64,000 nt of DNA, taken from positions 2,666,001 through 2,730,000 of the forward strand of contig OZ255825.1 in NCBI GenBank assembly GCA_965277535.1. The letters are read 5' to 3'. Under the pieces are notes generated by a model. The model had not been told where the DNA came from, did not search any database, and saw only the letters and a list, made by a program, of their open reading frames with translations. The stretch is from Ilyomonas sp965277535. GTDB lineage: Bacteria > Bacteroidota > Bacteroidia > Chitinophagales > Chitinophagaceae. The translations under genes were made by a program, and so were the position numbers. Each line of letters begins with the position of its first letter. Within the stretch, counting starts at the first letter, position 1. Below are positions 1 to 8,764 of this stretch, one piece after another.

Positions 1-36
1 GATGGTTACAATAGACAATTATATTCAAATTTATAA

Positions 37-115
37 GAGCAGATTCCGCACAAAGCCGCCTGCAAGATGTTCAAATTACAAAGATTATGCGGCGACAATT
101 GCGGAATGACGCGAT
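37..115 (+). repeat. Structured dispersed repeat, copy 1
   Basis: This copy begins GAGCAGATTCCGCACAAAGC and ends TTGCGGAATGACGCGATGA. The outer arms ATTCCGCA (43-50) and TGCGGAAT (100-107) pair perfectly, and an inner pair GCCGC/GCGGC lies inside them. Two related copies lie at 47853-47926 (minus) and 47997-48073; there the inner stem differs in sequence but still pairs. No reading frame here looks real. It could be a REP or MITE-like element or a structured RNA. Confidence 0.7.
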
Positions 116-269
116 GATTGAATTTTACTTTACTTCATTACAAAGAATTGTCTTGTTATGGAGTTTGTTTTTACACCAATTTTTCTTTTCATCGCAACGT
201 TGTGTTCTGCATAAAACATCAATCTTATACTACTCTATAAAACTGAATGTGAGGTATTGGTGCAAATGC

Positions 270-297
270 AAAAGCCGGCTATTGATAACCGGCTTTT
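270..297 (-). terminator. Rho-independent terminator of the outer-membrane protein gene
   Basis: The arms AAAAGCCGG (270-278) and CCGGCTTTT (289-297) flank a 10-nt loop. An A-rich or U-rich tract lies on both sides, so it can work in either direction. It lies 24 nt past the stop of the minus-strand gene ending at 321. Confidence 0.75.
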
Positions 298-320
298 ATT
301 ATTAGTAGGCATGTTGTTTC

Positions 321-2915
321 TTACATCACCTGTTGTGTAGCATCTGTACCGGATTGTTTGGTTTTGCGCTTATTATTACCCATATCCATTTTGCCAAAAC
401 GATAAGAGAAATTCAACCGAACGGTTTGCGGATTGTTCAGGCGATAATAATCCTGGTAAAAGAAATCGCTTTGCGAAATCTGCTCGTTGTATCGCGTTCT
501 GAAAATATCATTCACACTCAATGTTACAGAAGCTTTTTGTCCTTTCAGGAAGCTTTTTCTTACCGCTAAATCAACGCCCCAGAACGGCTTGATGTAACCT
601 TGTGAAGAGCTTTGCGCCTGCATACCGGGAGGGCCTTGCTGGTTTTGAGCCTGCGTTACTGGTAAGTTGGATTTGCTTTGATAATCGGCAGATAACTGTA
701 TCACAAAATTACCGGGCAACTTAAAGTTGTTGTTCCATTTGCCAAACCAGCTAAGGATGGCATCTTGCGAAGCTGTGTTCAAATTACTGGTATTGATTTT
801 TGATCTGTATAAATTCAGGTTCGTTGTCATATCCCACCATTTGGCAATGCTGTTTACCGAGGTGAGTTCAGCACCGTAATTATAACTGGAGGCAGCATTT
901 ACATAAGTGTTGATCAGGTACAATTTTCCGGCGGTATTGTAAGTGGAATCGAGATAGCGCGTGATTAAATTATCAGTGTGTTTGTAATAAACCGAAGCCA
1001 GTAAAGTGTTTCCTCCTTTAAAGTTTTTTGAATACGAAAACTCGAATGAATTGGTAAATTCAGGAACGAGATTGGGATTGCCGCGGGTAATGTTTGATAA
1101 GTCGGTTGAATCGGTATAAGGAATCAACTGAAAAAAGTTCGGACGGTTTACGCGCCGTGAAAAGTTGGCCTGTAATTCCTGATCTTTGTTTAACTTCTGA
1201 CTTAAGAAAACCGATGGAAACAAACTAATGGGATAGCTGTTTGAAAACTGCTGACCAGTGTTGGTTACATCACCTTTGTAACTGCTGCTTTCGGCACGCA
1301 AACCAATTTGATAACCAAACTTTTTAATGCTGCTCGTAATGCTGGCATAAGCAGCATACACCTGATCGTTGTTTTTATAATTGTTGGTAGCGGATGGGTT
1401 CTTCACATAACCTCCGGTTGAATCGCCGTTGTAATTGTTGGTATTATTGGTAAGGTTGTGAAGTTGCGCACGCAAGCCTGCTTCCAGCTTTGTGTTCTTC
1501 GACAGCGGATTTATGTAATCGGATTGCAGCGTGAGGAATTTTATAACGCCATCAGAAAGCTGCTGTTGCAACAAACTGCCCGTGTAAGCATCGTTGTTAG
1601 CAAAGTAGTTTGTAGTGTATAACGAATTAGAAGTGTGCGTACCGGTAAAGAAATTGCCATCTGCTGTTAGCTGTTCGCCATCTTTTTTAAAATTGTGTAT
1701 TACACCACCTTGCAAGCCATACGCATCAAAAGTCCGACTGCCCGTTGTGTATCGGTCGTTATAGTTCATCAGCTTTGCGCCATCGGCAAGGCTATCACTG
1801 TTGATGGTTGAGTTTTGTTTGAAGCTTCCATGAACATGAACGCCTGATAACGAAAGTGTAGTTCTGCTGGTTACGTTGTAATCTAATCCTAATCTGCCAA
1901 AAACAAACGTGCCGTTCGATTTGTCTAAATTGTTTTGAAACACATGCGAGGCATCGTTTCCATACGTGTAACGGTCGGTGGTGCCGGTAGCGCGGCTTAC
2001 ATTGTGGTTGGCCATTACCGAAGCCGTGAGGTTGAGTTTGTTTTTGCGGATATTAAAATTGCCGCCGGTATTGAACCCGCCGCGACTATCAACGCCTGCC
2101 ATCACCATACCATTGTAACCCGATTTTTTGTTTTTCTTCAACACAATATTTAAGATGCCCGCATTGCCGCCACTCGCATCATATTTTGCCGAAGGGTTGG
2201 TAATCACTTCAACACTTTGAATGGCATCGGCAGGTATCTGGTCGAGTGTGAGCGTTGTGGGGCGACCGTCAATGTACAATTGCGGCGTAGCGTTTCGCAT
2301 CTTCACATTGCCATCAATGTCAACCTGCACCGAAGGCACATTGCGCATTACATCAACCGCCGTTCCGCCTTCTGTAACAATGTTTTTTTCTACGTTAAAT
2401 GTTTTCTTATCAATGTCCATCTTCAGTGTTGGTGTGGTAGAAACAACCGTAACGCCTTGCAATTGCGCAGCATCGCCGGTGAGTTGTATGTTGCCCAGAT
2501 TTTTCTCGAACGAAGGCATGGCGGGCATTCCACCTGATGAAGATTGCTGCCCCGGCTGCTGCATTTTGGAAGGATCGAGAAACATTATTTTTTGTTCTGT
2601 TTCTTTAAAGCCGGTGGCTGAAATTTTTAGCTTGATTCCCATCAGCGGCAATTCTTCAACATCAAATTCGCCCCTGTTATTAGTAGTAATTCCTTTTACT
2701 AAAATGTCTCTCGCTTTTTTAGTTGCCGTGTCGAATTTGGTTTGCAGAATGAGTACCGATGCACCGGCTATAGATTTGCCTGTACTGTCAATGATTTTGC
2801 CCGATAAGTGTCCTAAGTTGGGCAATTGTTTGGTGGACATTCCGCCGCCCGGAAACTGGGCAAACAAAATAGTGCAAAACAAAAGGGTGATGATTGTGAG
2901 TAAGAACCGCTTCAT
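321..2915 (-). CDS. Outer-membrane beta-barrel protein, TonB-dependent receptor-like
   Basis: This 864-residue protein has a signal peptide (about 1-20, ending in LFAQ). A carboxypeptidase-regulatory-like domain follows (about 36-115, starting LSGKIIDSTGKSIAGASV), then a Gln/Gly/Met-rich linker (about 118-135). A plug-like domain (about 165-265) contains MRNVPSVQVDIDG and SVEVITNPSAKYDASGG. The rest is a long beta-barrel rich in Asn and aromatic residues, matching the OMP_b-brl family common in Bacteroidota. The family resembles TonB-dependent receptors but usually lacks a SusD partner, and none is present here. The substrate is unknown. It stands alone with a terminator just downstream. The start is well supported by the signal peptide. 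Confidence 0.88.
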   Translation of the reverse strand: MKRFLLTIITLLFCTILFAQFPGGGMSTKQLPNLGHLSGKIIDSTGKSIAGASVLILQTKFDTATKKARDILVKGITTNNRGEFDVEELPLMGIKLKISATGFKETEQKIMFLDPSKMQQPGQQSSSGGMPAMPSFEKNLGNIQLTGDAAQLQGVTVVSTTPTLKMDIDKKTFNVEKNIVTEGGTAVDVMRNVPSVQVDIDGNVKMRNATPQLYIDGRPTTLTLDQIPADAIQSVEVITNPSAKYDASGGNAGILNIVLKKNKKSGYNGMVMAGVDSRGGFNTGGNFNIRKNKLNLTASVMANHNVSRATGTTDRYTYGNDASHVFQNNLDKSNGTFVFGRLGLDYNVTSRTTLSLSGVHVHGSFKQNSTINSDSLADGAKLMNYNDRYTTGSRTFDAYGLQGGVIHNFKKDGEQLTADGNFFTGTHTSNSLYTTNYFANNDAYTGSLLQQQLSDGVIKFLTLQSDYINPLSKNTKLEAGLRAQLHNLTNNTNNYNGDSTGGYVKNPSATNNYKNNDQVYAAYASITSSIKKFGYQIGLRAESSSYKGDVTNTGQQFSNSYPISLFPSVFLSQKLNKDQELQANFSRRVNRPNFFQLIPYTDSTDLSNITRGNPNLVPEFTNSFEFSYSKNFKGGNTLLASVYYKHTDNLITRYLDSTYNTAGKLYLINTYVNAASSYNYGAELTSVNSIAKWWDMTTNLNLYRSKINTSNLNTASQDAILSWFGKWNNNFKLPGNFVIQLSADYQSKSNLPVTQAQNQQGPPGMQAQSSSQGYIKPFWGVDLAVRKSFLKGQKASVTLSVNDIFRTRYNEQISQSDFFYQDYYRLNNPQTVRLNFSYRFGKMDMGNNKRKTKQSGTDATQQVM

Positions 2916-3211
2916 AAAAATGATTTATGAGGCAAAACTATTTGTGTAAGAACGAAATGATGGGCAAATGATACGAGAGCCGGAAATGTTGCGACAAAAA
3001 GGAAAGTTGTTAGTTTTGAATGGATAAATTTTTTCAATGAACTAAAATCAGATACTATTCCATTGGAACGGAATTGTCATTGTTCTCCTTTGTTTTTATC
3101 TATATTTTGCTTGTATTTGAATAGTACATACGTAACTTTTATGAAGTATTCCTTTAACCTGTAAAAATGTTATGTTTGAACAAGCAGGCCTTATTTGAAA
3201 CATCTTTTCCT

Positions 3212-3652
3212 TCATCGTTCTGCATATCTTTTGAATTCCTCAAAACTTTCAGGCATTCTTTTTTTAAAGCCTTTTATGATTCCACTTTTCAGCAATTTTC
3301 CCAAGCCTTTGGGTTGGAGAAAAATAGTTTGAGTAAATTTTGTTTTGCCATTTATATTCTCCACTTTGTAATTGTGCCTGAACTCTCCGAGATTGATTAG
3401 GTTAAACAATTTAAGCTTCGAATAATGAGTAAATTCATGGTCAGGAATTACATTTTCAAAAATGACAGTTGCTTTGCCGGAACCTTTAAACTTTCCGGTC
3501 ATAACGGTTCCGTTTTTAATTTCACCTTTCGGCTCATAAGCCGCTTCTAAATAAAGTGTATTCCATTGTGGCTGCTCTTGTGGATTGACTAATTTTTCAA
3601 ATACTTCATGTGCCGGTGCATTTATGAGTGTATCGCCCTTTAGTGTTATCAT
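3212..3652 (-). CDS. SRPBCC-family protein (polyketide cyclase/START-like fold)
   Basis: This 146-residue protein opens with ITLKGDTLINAPAHEVFEKL and then has WNTLYLEAAYEPKG and VIPDHEFTHYSKLKLF. That is the typical opening beta-strand, helix-grip and central sheet of small SRPBCC domains. There is no signal peptide, so it is probably cytoplasmic. Such domains bind hydrophobic ligands; the ligand here cannot be read from sequence. Its start overlaps the unusual 3' tail of the upstream GH59-like gene by 47 bp, so it may be translationally coupled to it. The C-terminus is short and basic. Confidence 0.75.
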   Translation of the reverse strand: MITLKGDTLINAPAHEVFEKLVNPQEQPQWNTLYLEAAYEPKGEIKNGTVMTGKFKGSGKATVIFENVIPDHEFTHYSKLKLFNLINLGEFRHNYKVENINGKTKFTQTIFLQPKGLGKLLKSGIIKGFKKRMPESFEEFKRYAER

Positions 3653-5654
3653 TTCTGGTGTGGTTTTTAATACTTCTTTGAGAAATTGACTGCCTTTGTA
3701 AAGTGTATTGTTGTTTTTGCCCCTTTTTTACTGAAAACTTATCAAACAAATTCTGATCATAACTGCTACCCAAGCCACACAGGCCATGAGTAAATTTTGA
3801 ATTCAATACGCTTACAATTTGTTGCTGATTAATAAAAGCGGTTATTCGATTCCTGTACATTGTAAGTTTTAGATTAACCCATTTTCCTTGTTTGTTTTTT
3901 ACTAATCCTTTACAAACGATAGAATCTGAAACCAATAATTGCCAATTGCCTGATGAATATAATTTTAACCAGTAAGCTTCAGGTGCCTGGTGTGAGCGAT
4001 GTAGTTCCAATGCGCGGCCAATGACAGCACCATAACTCATTGTATCTTTCGTTAGAAATACATTTACACTCACTGTATAATCTTTCCAGCTTGTATCTCC
4101 AATAACCGTTTCTACTAATGAATTGTTACCTTCCCATTCATTTCCTGGTTTAGTAATTGTTTGTTTTAGGCATTTATTTGAAGAATTTATGTCTCTCGAT
4201 ATTTCAAAAGCGCCTGCCTGATCGGAAAAGTATTTGGGCGAAGTGCCAACAACTTCTGAATTAAAATCATTACAAAAAGGTAGGGGAAATGGTTCTTCAG
4301 CCGGAACATTTTTATAACTACCTTTTGATTGCCTTTGAGTTGTGGTGATTGAATAGAGCGAATTAGTATCTAATGTAATTGAAATTGCATTTTTATGAAC
4401 CGCTAACTGAGCAATTTTTTTAAATTCTTCCCCATTCACTTTTGACTTCCAAACATAGAAGAACTGTTTGCAAAAATTGGCAGGCAGCCTGATAGTAATA
4501 GGTTGTAGCGACTTTGCATCCATAGTTTCAATAATCAAACTCAAATCAGTTCCGGCTTTCTTCCCTGATTGTAAAGTAACATAACTGCCTTCTTTAAGAT
4601 AGCCGCATGCATCGTCAAGGTATTGCCAGCCAGGTTGCACAAATTGAGTAGTATGAGCAAAAGCCCAAATTGCAGGCTGAACCTGGTAACTTCCAGACCA
4701 GGGAGTATTTGCTTTCATCATTCCGGAATTGGGTAACGCCAGATTATTATAATAGGAAGTAATCAAACTCCAGGTAACATTTTTGGTCATTCTACCTTCG
4801 ATGTAGTTACGATTAAACATTTTAGCCAGGTACTTAAATCCTTCCCCATCTCCCCGCCATGGACCTCCTTCGCTATCCCAAAGCGGTAATCCTGTTTGCT
4901 TTGCATTATCAGAACTATTATAACCTTTGTCTTTTTCCGGATAGTGGTCTCCAATAACAGCAACAGCACTTTTAAGTACCGAATCTTTTACAATGTCATC
5001 AGCAATTTTCCATTGATCATTACAACAAAGGTCAGCACCTACTATTTTTACCTTGGAAAGCCCGCTTGTATTAAGAGATGAACGGAGTTTTTTAATCCAA
5101 TTGGCATCATACATTCTTTCGTTGTGAATTCCTGTATAATTTATTTCTAAATGGTGATATTTTTTTGCGCCTTTGATAAATGAAATGATATAATTGATAT
5201 TGTCATCAGAATAGAATTGATGGTTGCCAACCCAGTCCGGTAAACCCCATTCCAAACAATCCAGCATAATATGTGGATTTCGTTTTTTTGCTTCCTGCAT
5301 CAGCCACCATTCATATCCACGGTTATAAAATGATTTTTGAGGATATAGCATCTCTTGTCTTGTTCTTGCATGGCTGGGCTCGGCACCACAAGTAGAGTTT
5401 ATATCTCCGCCAATTTCAACTTTCAAATGCTGAAGGCTTGCACCGAACTTCGGTTTAAAAAGCATATCCAGTATTTGACCTCGATAGGGTTCAGGATAAT
5501 CAATTAACAATCGGCTGGAAGCACCGGCACTTAAGGATCCGAGCCCTTCAAAAGTTCTTCCTTTGCTATTCAAATCAATTTTGATTTCCTGCTGGCCAAA
5601 AGAATAAATGTTTATACAAGAAAGGAAGACAACAGCCAATAAGGTGGTTTTCAT
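3606..5654 (-). CDS. GH59-like secreted galactosidase (galactocerebrosidase family)
   Basis: This 682-residue protein has a signal peptide (1-20). The N-terminal barrel opens RTFEGLGSLSAGASSRLL, as in galactosylceramidases. The likely acid/base is Glu179 in GIHNERMYDANW and the likely nucleophile is Glu262 in LWDSEGG, both in the positions expected for family GH59. The C-terminal part (about 455-643) resembles a laminin-G/concanavalin-like domain, as in GALC. The natural substrate is probably a beta-galactoside; lipid or plant glycan is inference. It starts 7 nt after the GH29-like gene, so the two form an operon. The last 39 residues run through a copy of the recurrent intergenic motif and into the next gene, and look like a lost stop or a frameshift. 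Confidence 0.8.
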   Translation of the reverse strand: MKTTLLAVVFLSCINIYSFGQQEIKIDLNSKGRTFEGLGSLSAGASSRLLIDYPEPYRGQILDMLFKPKFGASLQHLKVEIGGDINSTCGAEPSHARTRQEMLYPQKSFYNRGYEWWLMQEAKKRNPHIMLDCLEWGLPDWVGNHQFYSDDNINYIISFIKGAKKYHHLEINYTGIHNERMYDANWIKKLRSSLNTSGLSKVKIVGADLCCNDQWKIADDIVKDSVLKSAVAVIGDHYPEKDKGYNSSDNAKQTGLPLWDSEGGPWRGDGEGFKYLAKMFNRNYIEGRMTKNVTWSLITSYYNNLALPNSGMMKANTPWSGSYQVQPAIWAFAHTTQFVQPGWQYLDDACGYLKEGSYVTLQSGKKAGTDLSLIIETMDAKSLQPITIRLPANFCKQFFYVWKSKVNGEEFKKIAQLAVHKNAISITLDTNSLYSITTTQRQSKGSYKNVPAEEPFPLPFCNDFNSEVVGTSPKYFSDQAGAFEISRDINSSNKCLKQTITKPGNEWEGNNSLVETVIGDTSWKDYTVSVNVFLTKDTMSYGAVIGRALELHRSHQAPEAYWLKLYSSGNWQLLVSDSIVCKGLVKNKQGKWVNLKLTMYRNRITAFINQQQIVSVLNSKFTHGLCGLGSSYDQNLFDKFSVKKGQKQQYTLQRQSISQRSIKNHTRNDNTKGRYTHKCTGT
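3711..3729 (+). repeat. Recurrent 3'-end motif inside a coding tail
   Basis: TTGTTTTTGCCCCTTTTTT belongs to the family GTTTGTTTTTGCCC. On the coding strand it reads as the Lys-Lys-Gly-Gln-Lys codons near the end of the GH59-like gene. In the haloperoxidase gene (8763) the same motif supplies the stop codon, with TAA where this copy has CAA. Confidence 0.6.
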
Positions 5655-5661
5655 ACATTCC

Positions 5662-7401
5662 TTATTTTCTTAAAATAAAAGCGAGAATCTTCCCTTTGTT
5701 ATATTGCCCTGGTATTTTCAATTTTACATCAACCAAAAGATTCGGTGCTATGCCTGTCAAATTGAAATGGATTCTATCCGGAAATTTTTCATCATTCAAT
5801 AAATACTGATCTGCATTCACTCCATCAAAAATCAAGTGTTTATTAATTATAAGTACACGGTTTTGTTTTTGAATGTTATCAGTCCACAATCCGGTTTGTG
5901 CCCAATCGTAAGAAAACTGTGCTTCTTTGGTTTTGTCACTTTTTATTACAAAAGCAACTTCATAAGCCTGTGCATCTTTACAATAGGGAGAAACATTTAA
6001 TTGTATTTGTTTTATGCCTGAATCATTTCTATTAAAATCCCATGCTCCGGCATTTCTAATTTTCCAGGTATCTTTTATTGCAGGGATTTCAATTAAAGGC
6101 GACTGGTTATAAAAAGCGCTAAACGCTTTTATTTTTGGAACCCCAACGGATGATAATATTCTTAAACGAGCCGCTGTAGCTGTTACTGCAGGAAATTGTA
6201 TAATCAGTTTATGCCCGATGGATGATCCAGTGAATACCGGCTTCCATTTATTCTGAGTATAAACTTCTGTTACAAAAGATATTGTACGCTCACCAAATTT
6301 TATGTCCTCCATTAGCATAAGGTGGTCTATGTTCTCTTCTTTTGGAAGATGTAAGAGAATCATTTTACCGCTACCTGAAGTAGCTGCAATTGGATGCCCA
6401 AACCTTTGCTCTATTTCATCGCCAAATTCTTTTAAACGCGCTGCATCTTTCTCAGGAATTAAACCAGTTGTATCAGGGCTTGTATTGATTAACAATACAC
6501 ATCCCCGCCCTACAGAAAGATAATACAGCTTCATCAATTCCTTTAAGGAGAGAATGTCCTTTTCGTTATTGTTTTTCCAAAACCAGTTCGGCCTTCGCAA
6601 ACTAACATCTACTTCGATGGGCAACCACGTATCACCATTCGGATTGCCATGGCTGGCAGTACTGTTGCCTGATTCTGCATCCGCTTTTCTAACGGCGTTC
6701 CAAGCGGGATAAGGAGCATAGCCCATTTCATTTCCCACCCATCTGATTGTGGCTGCCGAACTTTGCAATACAGCGGCATGAGGGGCCAGTTTTTTAATGA
6801 TGTCATTAATTTCAAACACAAGGCTGCCGTCCACCCACACTTCTTTGATATCGCCATACCGGGTAAGTAATTCGGTTAGCTGTTCGCGATAGAGCTTTTC
6901 ATATTGCTGCTGAAAGCTTGTATCCCGGGCTTTCCCTCCCATGCCTATATTCAAATAACGATCTTCAGGACTAAGATATACTCCTATGCCTAAGCCATAT
7001 TTTTTACACGACAGAGACAAGTCTTTCATTACATCCCCTTTGCCGTTTTTCCAGGGGGTATTTTTTATGGAATATTTGGAGGTATTCGTTTGCCACCAGC
7101 AAAAGCCTCCGGTATGTTTGGCAACAAATATGATCATTTTAGCCCCATAAGATTTTGCTACTTCCGCCCATTGATCAGTGTTTAATTTTTTCGGATTGAT
7201 TCTTTCCAAAGGTGTAGACAGGTCGTCGTATTCGTGGTCTTGCCAGGTTGCAGGTCCGAAATGAACAAACATAGTGAGTTCATTGTTTTGCCATTCCAAT
7301 TGGAAACCGGAAGGAACGGCTAATTTTTTCTCATTTACATCCTGAGCTACTATTGAAGAAGCAGACAGATAGCAGCAGAGGAGAAGTATTATTTTTCTCA
7401 T
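5662..7401 (-). CDS. GH29-like alpha-L-fucosidase, secreted
   Basis: The start at 7401 gives 579 residues with a clean signal peptide (MRKIILLLCCYLSASSIVAQ); the frame stays open upstream without conserved sequence. The catalytic barrel contains ELTMFVHFGPATW (about 41-53), AKHTGGFCWW (94-103) and EVWVDGS (187-193), where Asp191 fits the GH29 nucleophile. A C-terminal beta-sandwich follows (about 340-579). GH29 enzymes release alpha-L-fucose from glycans. It is first in an operon with the GH59-like gene (7-nt gap) and is divergent from an AraC-type regulator 265 bp away, which suggests control by glycan-derived sugar. The fucose specificity is inferred from the family. Confidence 0.82.
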   Translation of the reverse strand: MRKIILLLCCYLSASSIVAQDVNEKKLAVPSGFQLEWQNNELTMFVHFGPATWQDHEYDDLSTPLERINPKKLNTDQWAEVAKSYGAKMIIFVAKHTGGFCWWQTNTSKYSIKNTPWKNGKGDVMKDLSLSCKKYGLGIGVYLSPEDRYLNIGMGGKARDTSFQQQYEKLYREQLTELLTRYGDIKEVWVDGSLVFEINDIIKKLAPHAAVLQSSAATIRWVGNEMGYAPYPAWNAVRKADAESGNSTASHGNPNGDTWLPIEVDVSLRRPNWFWKNNNEKDILSLKELMKLYYLSVGRGCVLLINTSPDTTGLIPEKDAARLKEFGDEIEQRFGHPIAATSGSGKMILLHLPKEENIDHLMLMEDIKFGERTISFVTEVYTQNKWKPVFTGSSIGHKLIIQFPAVTATAARLRILSSVGVPKIKAFSAFYNQSPLIEIPAIKDTWKIRNAGAWDFNRNDSGIKQIQLNVSPYCKDAQAYEVAFVIKSDKTKEAQFSYDWAQTGLWTDNIQKQNRVLIINKHLIFDGVNADQYLLNDEKFPDRIHFNLTGIAPNLLVDVKLKIPGQYNKGKILAFILRK

Positions 7402-7666
7402 GATAAATATTCCTTCCGGTTTATACTGAAACAAGCTTATAGCCATTGATACATACGCAATGCGCATTTTCTAATCCAATTAGTTCATACTTGTGTAAAA
7501 GTATCAGTTTAGCTACTTTAGAAGATAGAGTAGATTTGTATTTAGATGTATTATTTTCTCTTTTGGGTAAATGTTCAGTTTGTAAACAAAAGGCATAAAA
7601 CAGGAAAGTAATCTTTCTGCCCCTCACTTACAGTAACGCAATAAAGTTTTAAGAAGAAGTTCTATC

Positions 7667-8548
7667 GTGAAGAAAAAAGATGGATTCAAAGGCGAACGTT
7701 TCATTCAATTACCTAAAAAGGTGGTAGAAAGGATTTCAGGCAGTAACATTTACCGGTCGCTGTATTTAACATATATAGGCTATTATCCGAAAGCTGAGTT
7801 TCACTTCCGTGAGAGAAAAGCAGGTACTAATGAAAATATATTAATCTATTGTGTAAGTGGTAAAGGATGGTTTACAATGGAGGATAATAAAGTACATCAG
7901 GTAAGCAGCAATCAGTTTATTGTTTTACCTGAAGGAATCGGACATTCGTATGGAACCAATCAACAGGATCCCTGGACGATTTATTGGCTTCATTTCAAAG
8001 GTTCAGAATCAAAACAACTGGCTCATGCGTTATTTGAAAAGGTGATGAAAAACGAATCTCTTATCCACTTTAGTGAAAGCAGGCTTTGTCTTTTTGAGGA
8101 GATGTATCAAAATCTGGAGATAGGATATGGTAAATCGAATATGGGTTATACTTCGATGTTATTATGGCATTTTTTAGGTAGCTTTTTACACGATGATTGC
8201 TTTTCTGAAAACATGAGAATTGCAGAGAAAAGTTCAGTAGAGAAGGCAATTGAATTTATGAAAAGCAGCATTCATGAAAAGCTTACTTTACATCATATTT
8301 GCAAAGAGGTTTGCCTCTCAGCTTCTTATTTCTCATTGTTGTTTAAAGCTAAAACAGGTTACTCGCCGATTGAGTACTTTAATCATCTAAAAGTTCAAAG
8401 CGCCTGCCAATACTTACAATTTACAACACTCAGAATTAACGAAATCGGCTCAAAATTAGGAATAGATGATCCTTACTATTTTTCTAAATTGTTTTCTGAA
8501 TTAATGGGTGTAAGCCCGAGAACATACCGGAAAAGCTTTCTTAAATAA
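7667..8548 (+). CDS. AraC-family transcriptional regulator with cupin sensor domain
   Basis: This 293-residue protein starts at GTG. The N-terminal half (about 20-160) is a cupin-like AraC ligand-binding domain (ILIYCVSGKGWFTMEDNK, QFIVLPEGIGHSYGTN). The C-terminal part (about 190-290) has two helix-turn-helix units: LTLHHICKEVCLSASYFSLL and a second ending DPYYFSKLFSELMGVSPRTYR. This arrangement is typical of one-component sugar regulators such as RhaS/XylS. It is transcribed away from the GH29/GH59 operon across a shared intergenic region, so it probably regulates that operon. The inducer is unknown; fucose or galactose is plausible. Confidence 0.85.
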   Translation: MKKKDGFKGERFIQLPKKVVERISGSNIYRSLYLTYIGYYPKAEFHFRERKAGTNENILIYCVSGKGWFTMEDNKVHQVSSNQFIVLPEGIGHSYGTNQQDPWTIYWLHFKGSESKQLAHALFEKVMKNESLIHFSESRLCLFEEMYQNLEIGYGKSNMGYTSMLLWHFLGSFLHDDCFSENMRIAEKSSVEKAIEFMKSSIHEKLTLHHICKEVCLSASYFSLLFKAKTGYSPIEYFNHLKVQSACQYLQFTTLRINEIGSKLGIDDPYYFSKLFSELMGVSPRTYRKSFLK

Positions 8549-8733
8549 ACGGCCCTTTTTGCTTCCAGCGTCAAGCATGATGCAGTACCTTTCAGGTATT
8601 ACGCTCAAATTGTTTAATCTTAGTTCAACGCAATTTCCAAACCTATCTTATCTCTTATTGCAAATACCCAAGGGTTTATCTGCTTTCGTATTTCGGTTGA
8701 TAAAGAGGTAAAACTCAATCGTATTTTTCGTGC

Positions 8734-8764
8734 AAAAACAAACCGGTACAGGATGTTTGTTTTT
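8734..8764 (-). terminator. Hairpin made of two inverted copies of the recurrent motif
   Basis: The arms AAAAACAAAC (8734-8743) and GTTTGTTTTT (8755-8764) are perfect complements with an 11-nt loop. The right arm continues into the A-tract and stop codon of the minus-strand haloperoxidase gene (motif copy 8755-8775). In the transcript the U-rich arm comes last, so it could terminate the long minus-strand cluster. Confidence 0.5.

Noticed and set aside
87..305. 72-codon open frame at the left edge
   Set aside because: It starts within the structured repeat and runs through the terminator; its composition is not protein-like.
2221..2949. 242-codon frame opposite the outer-membrane protein
   Set aside because: It is an antisense shadow of a well-supported gene, with no recognisable domain.
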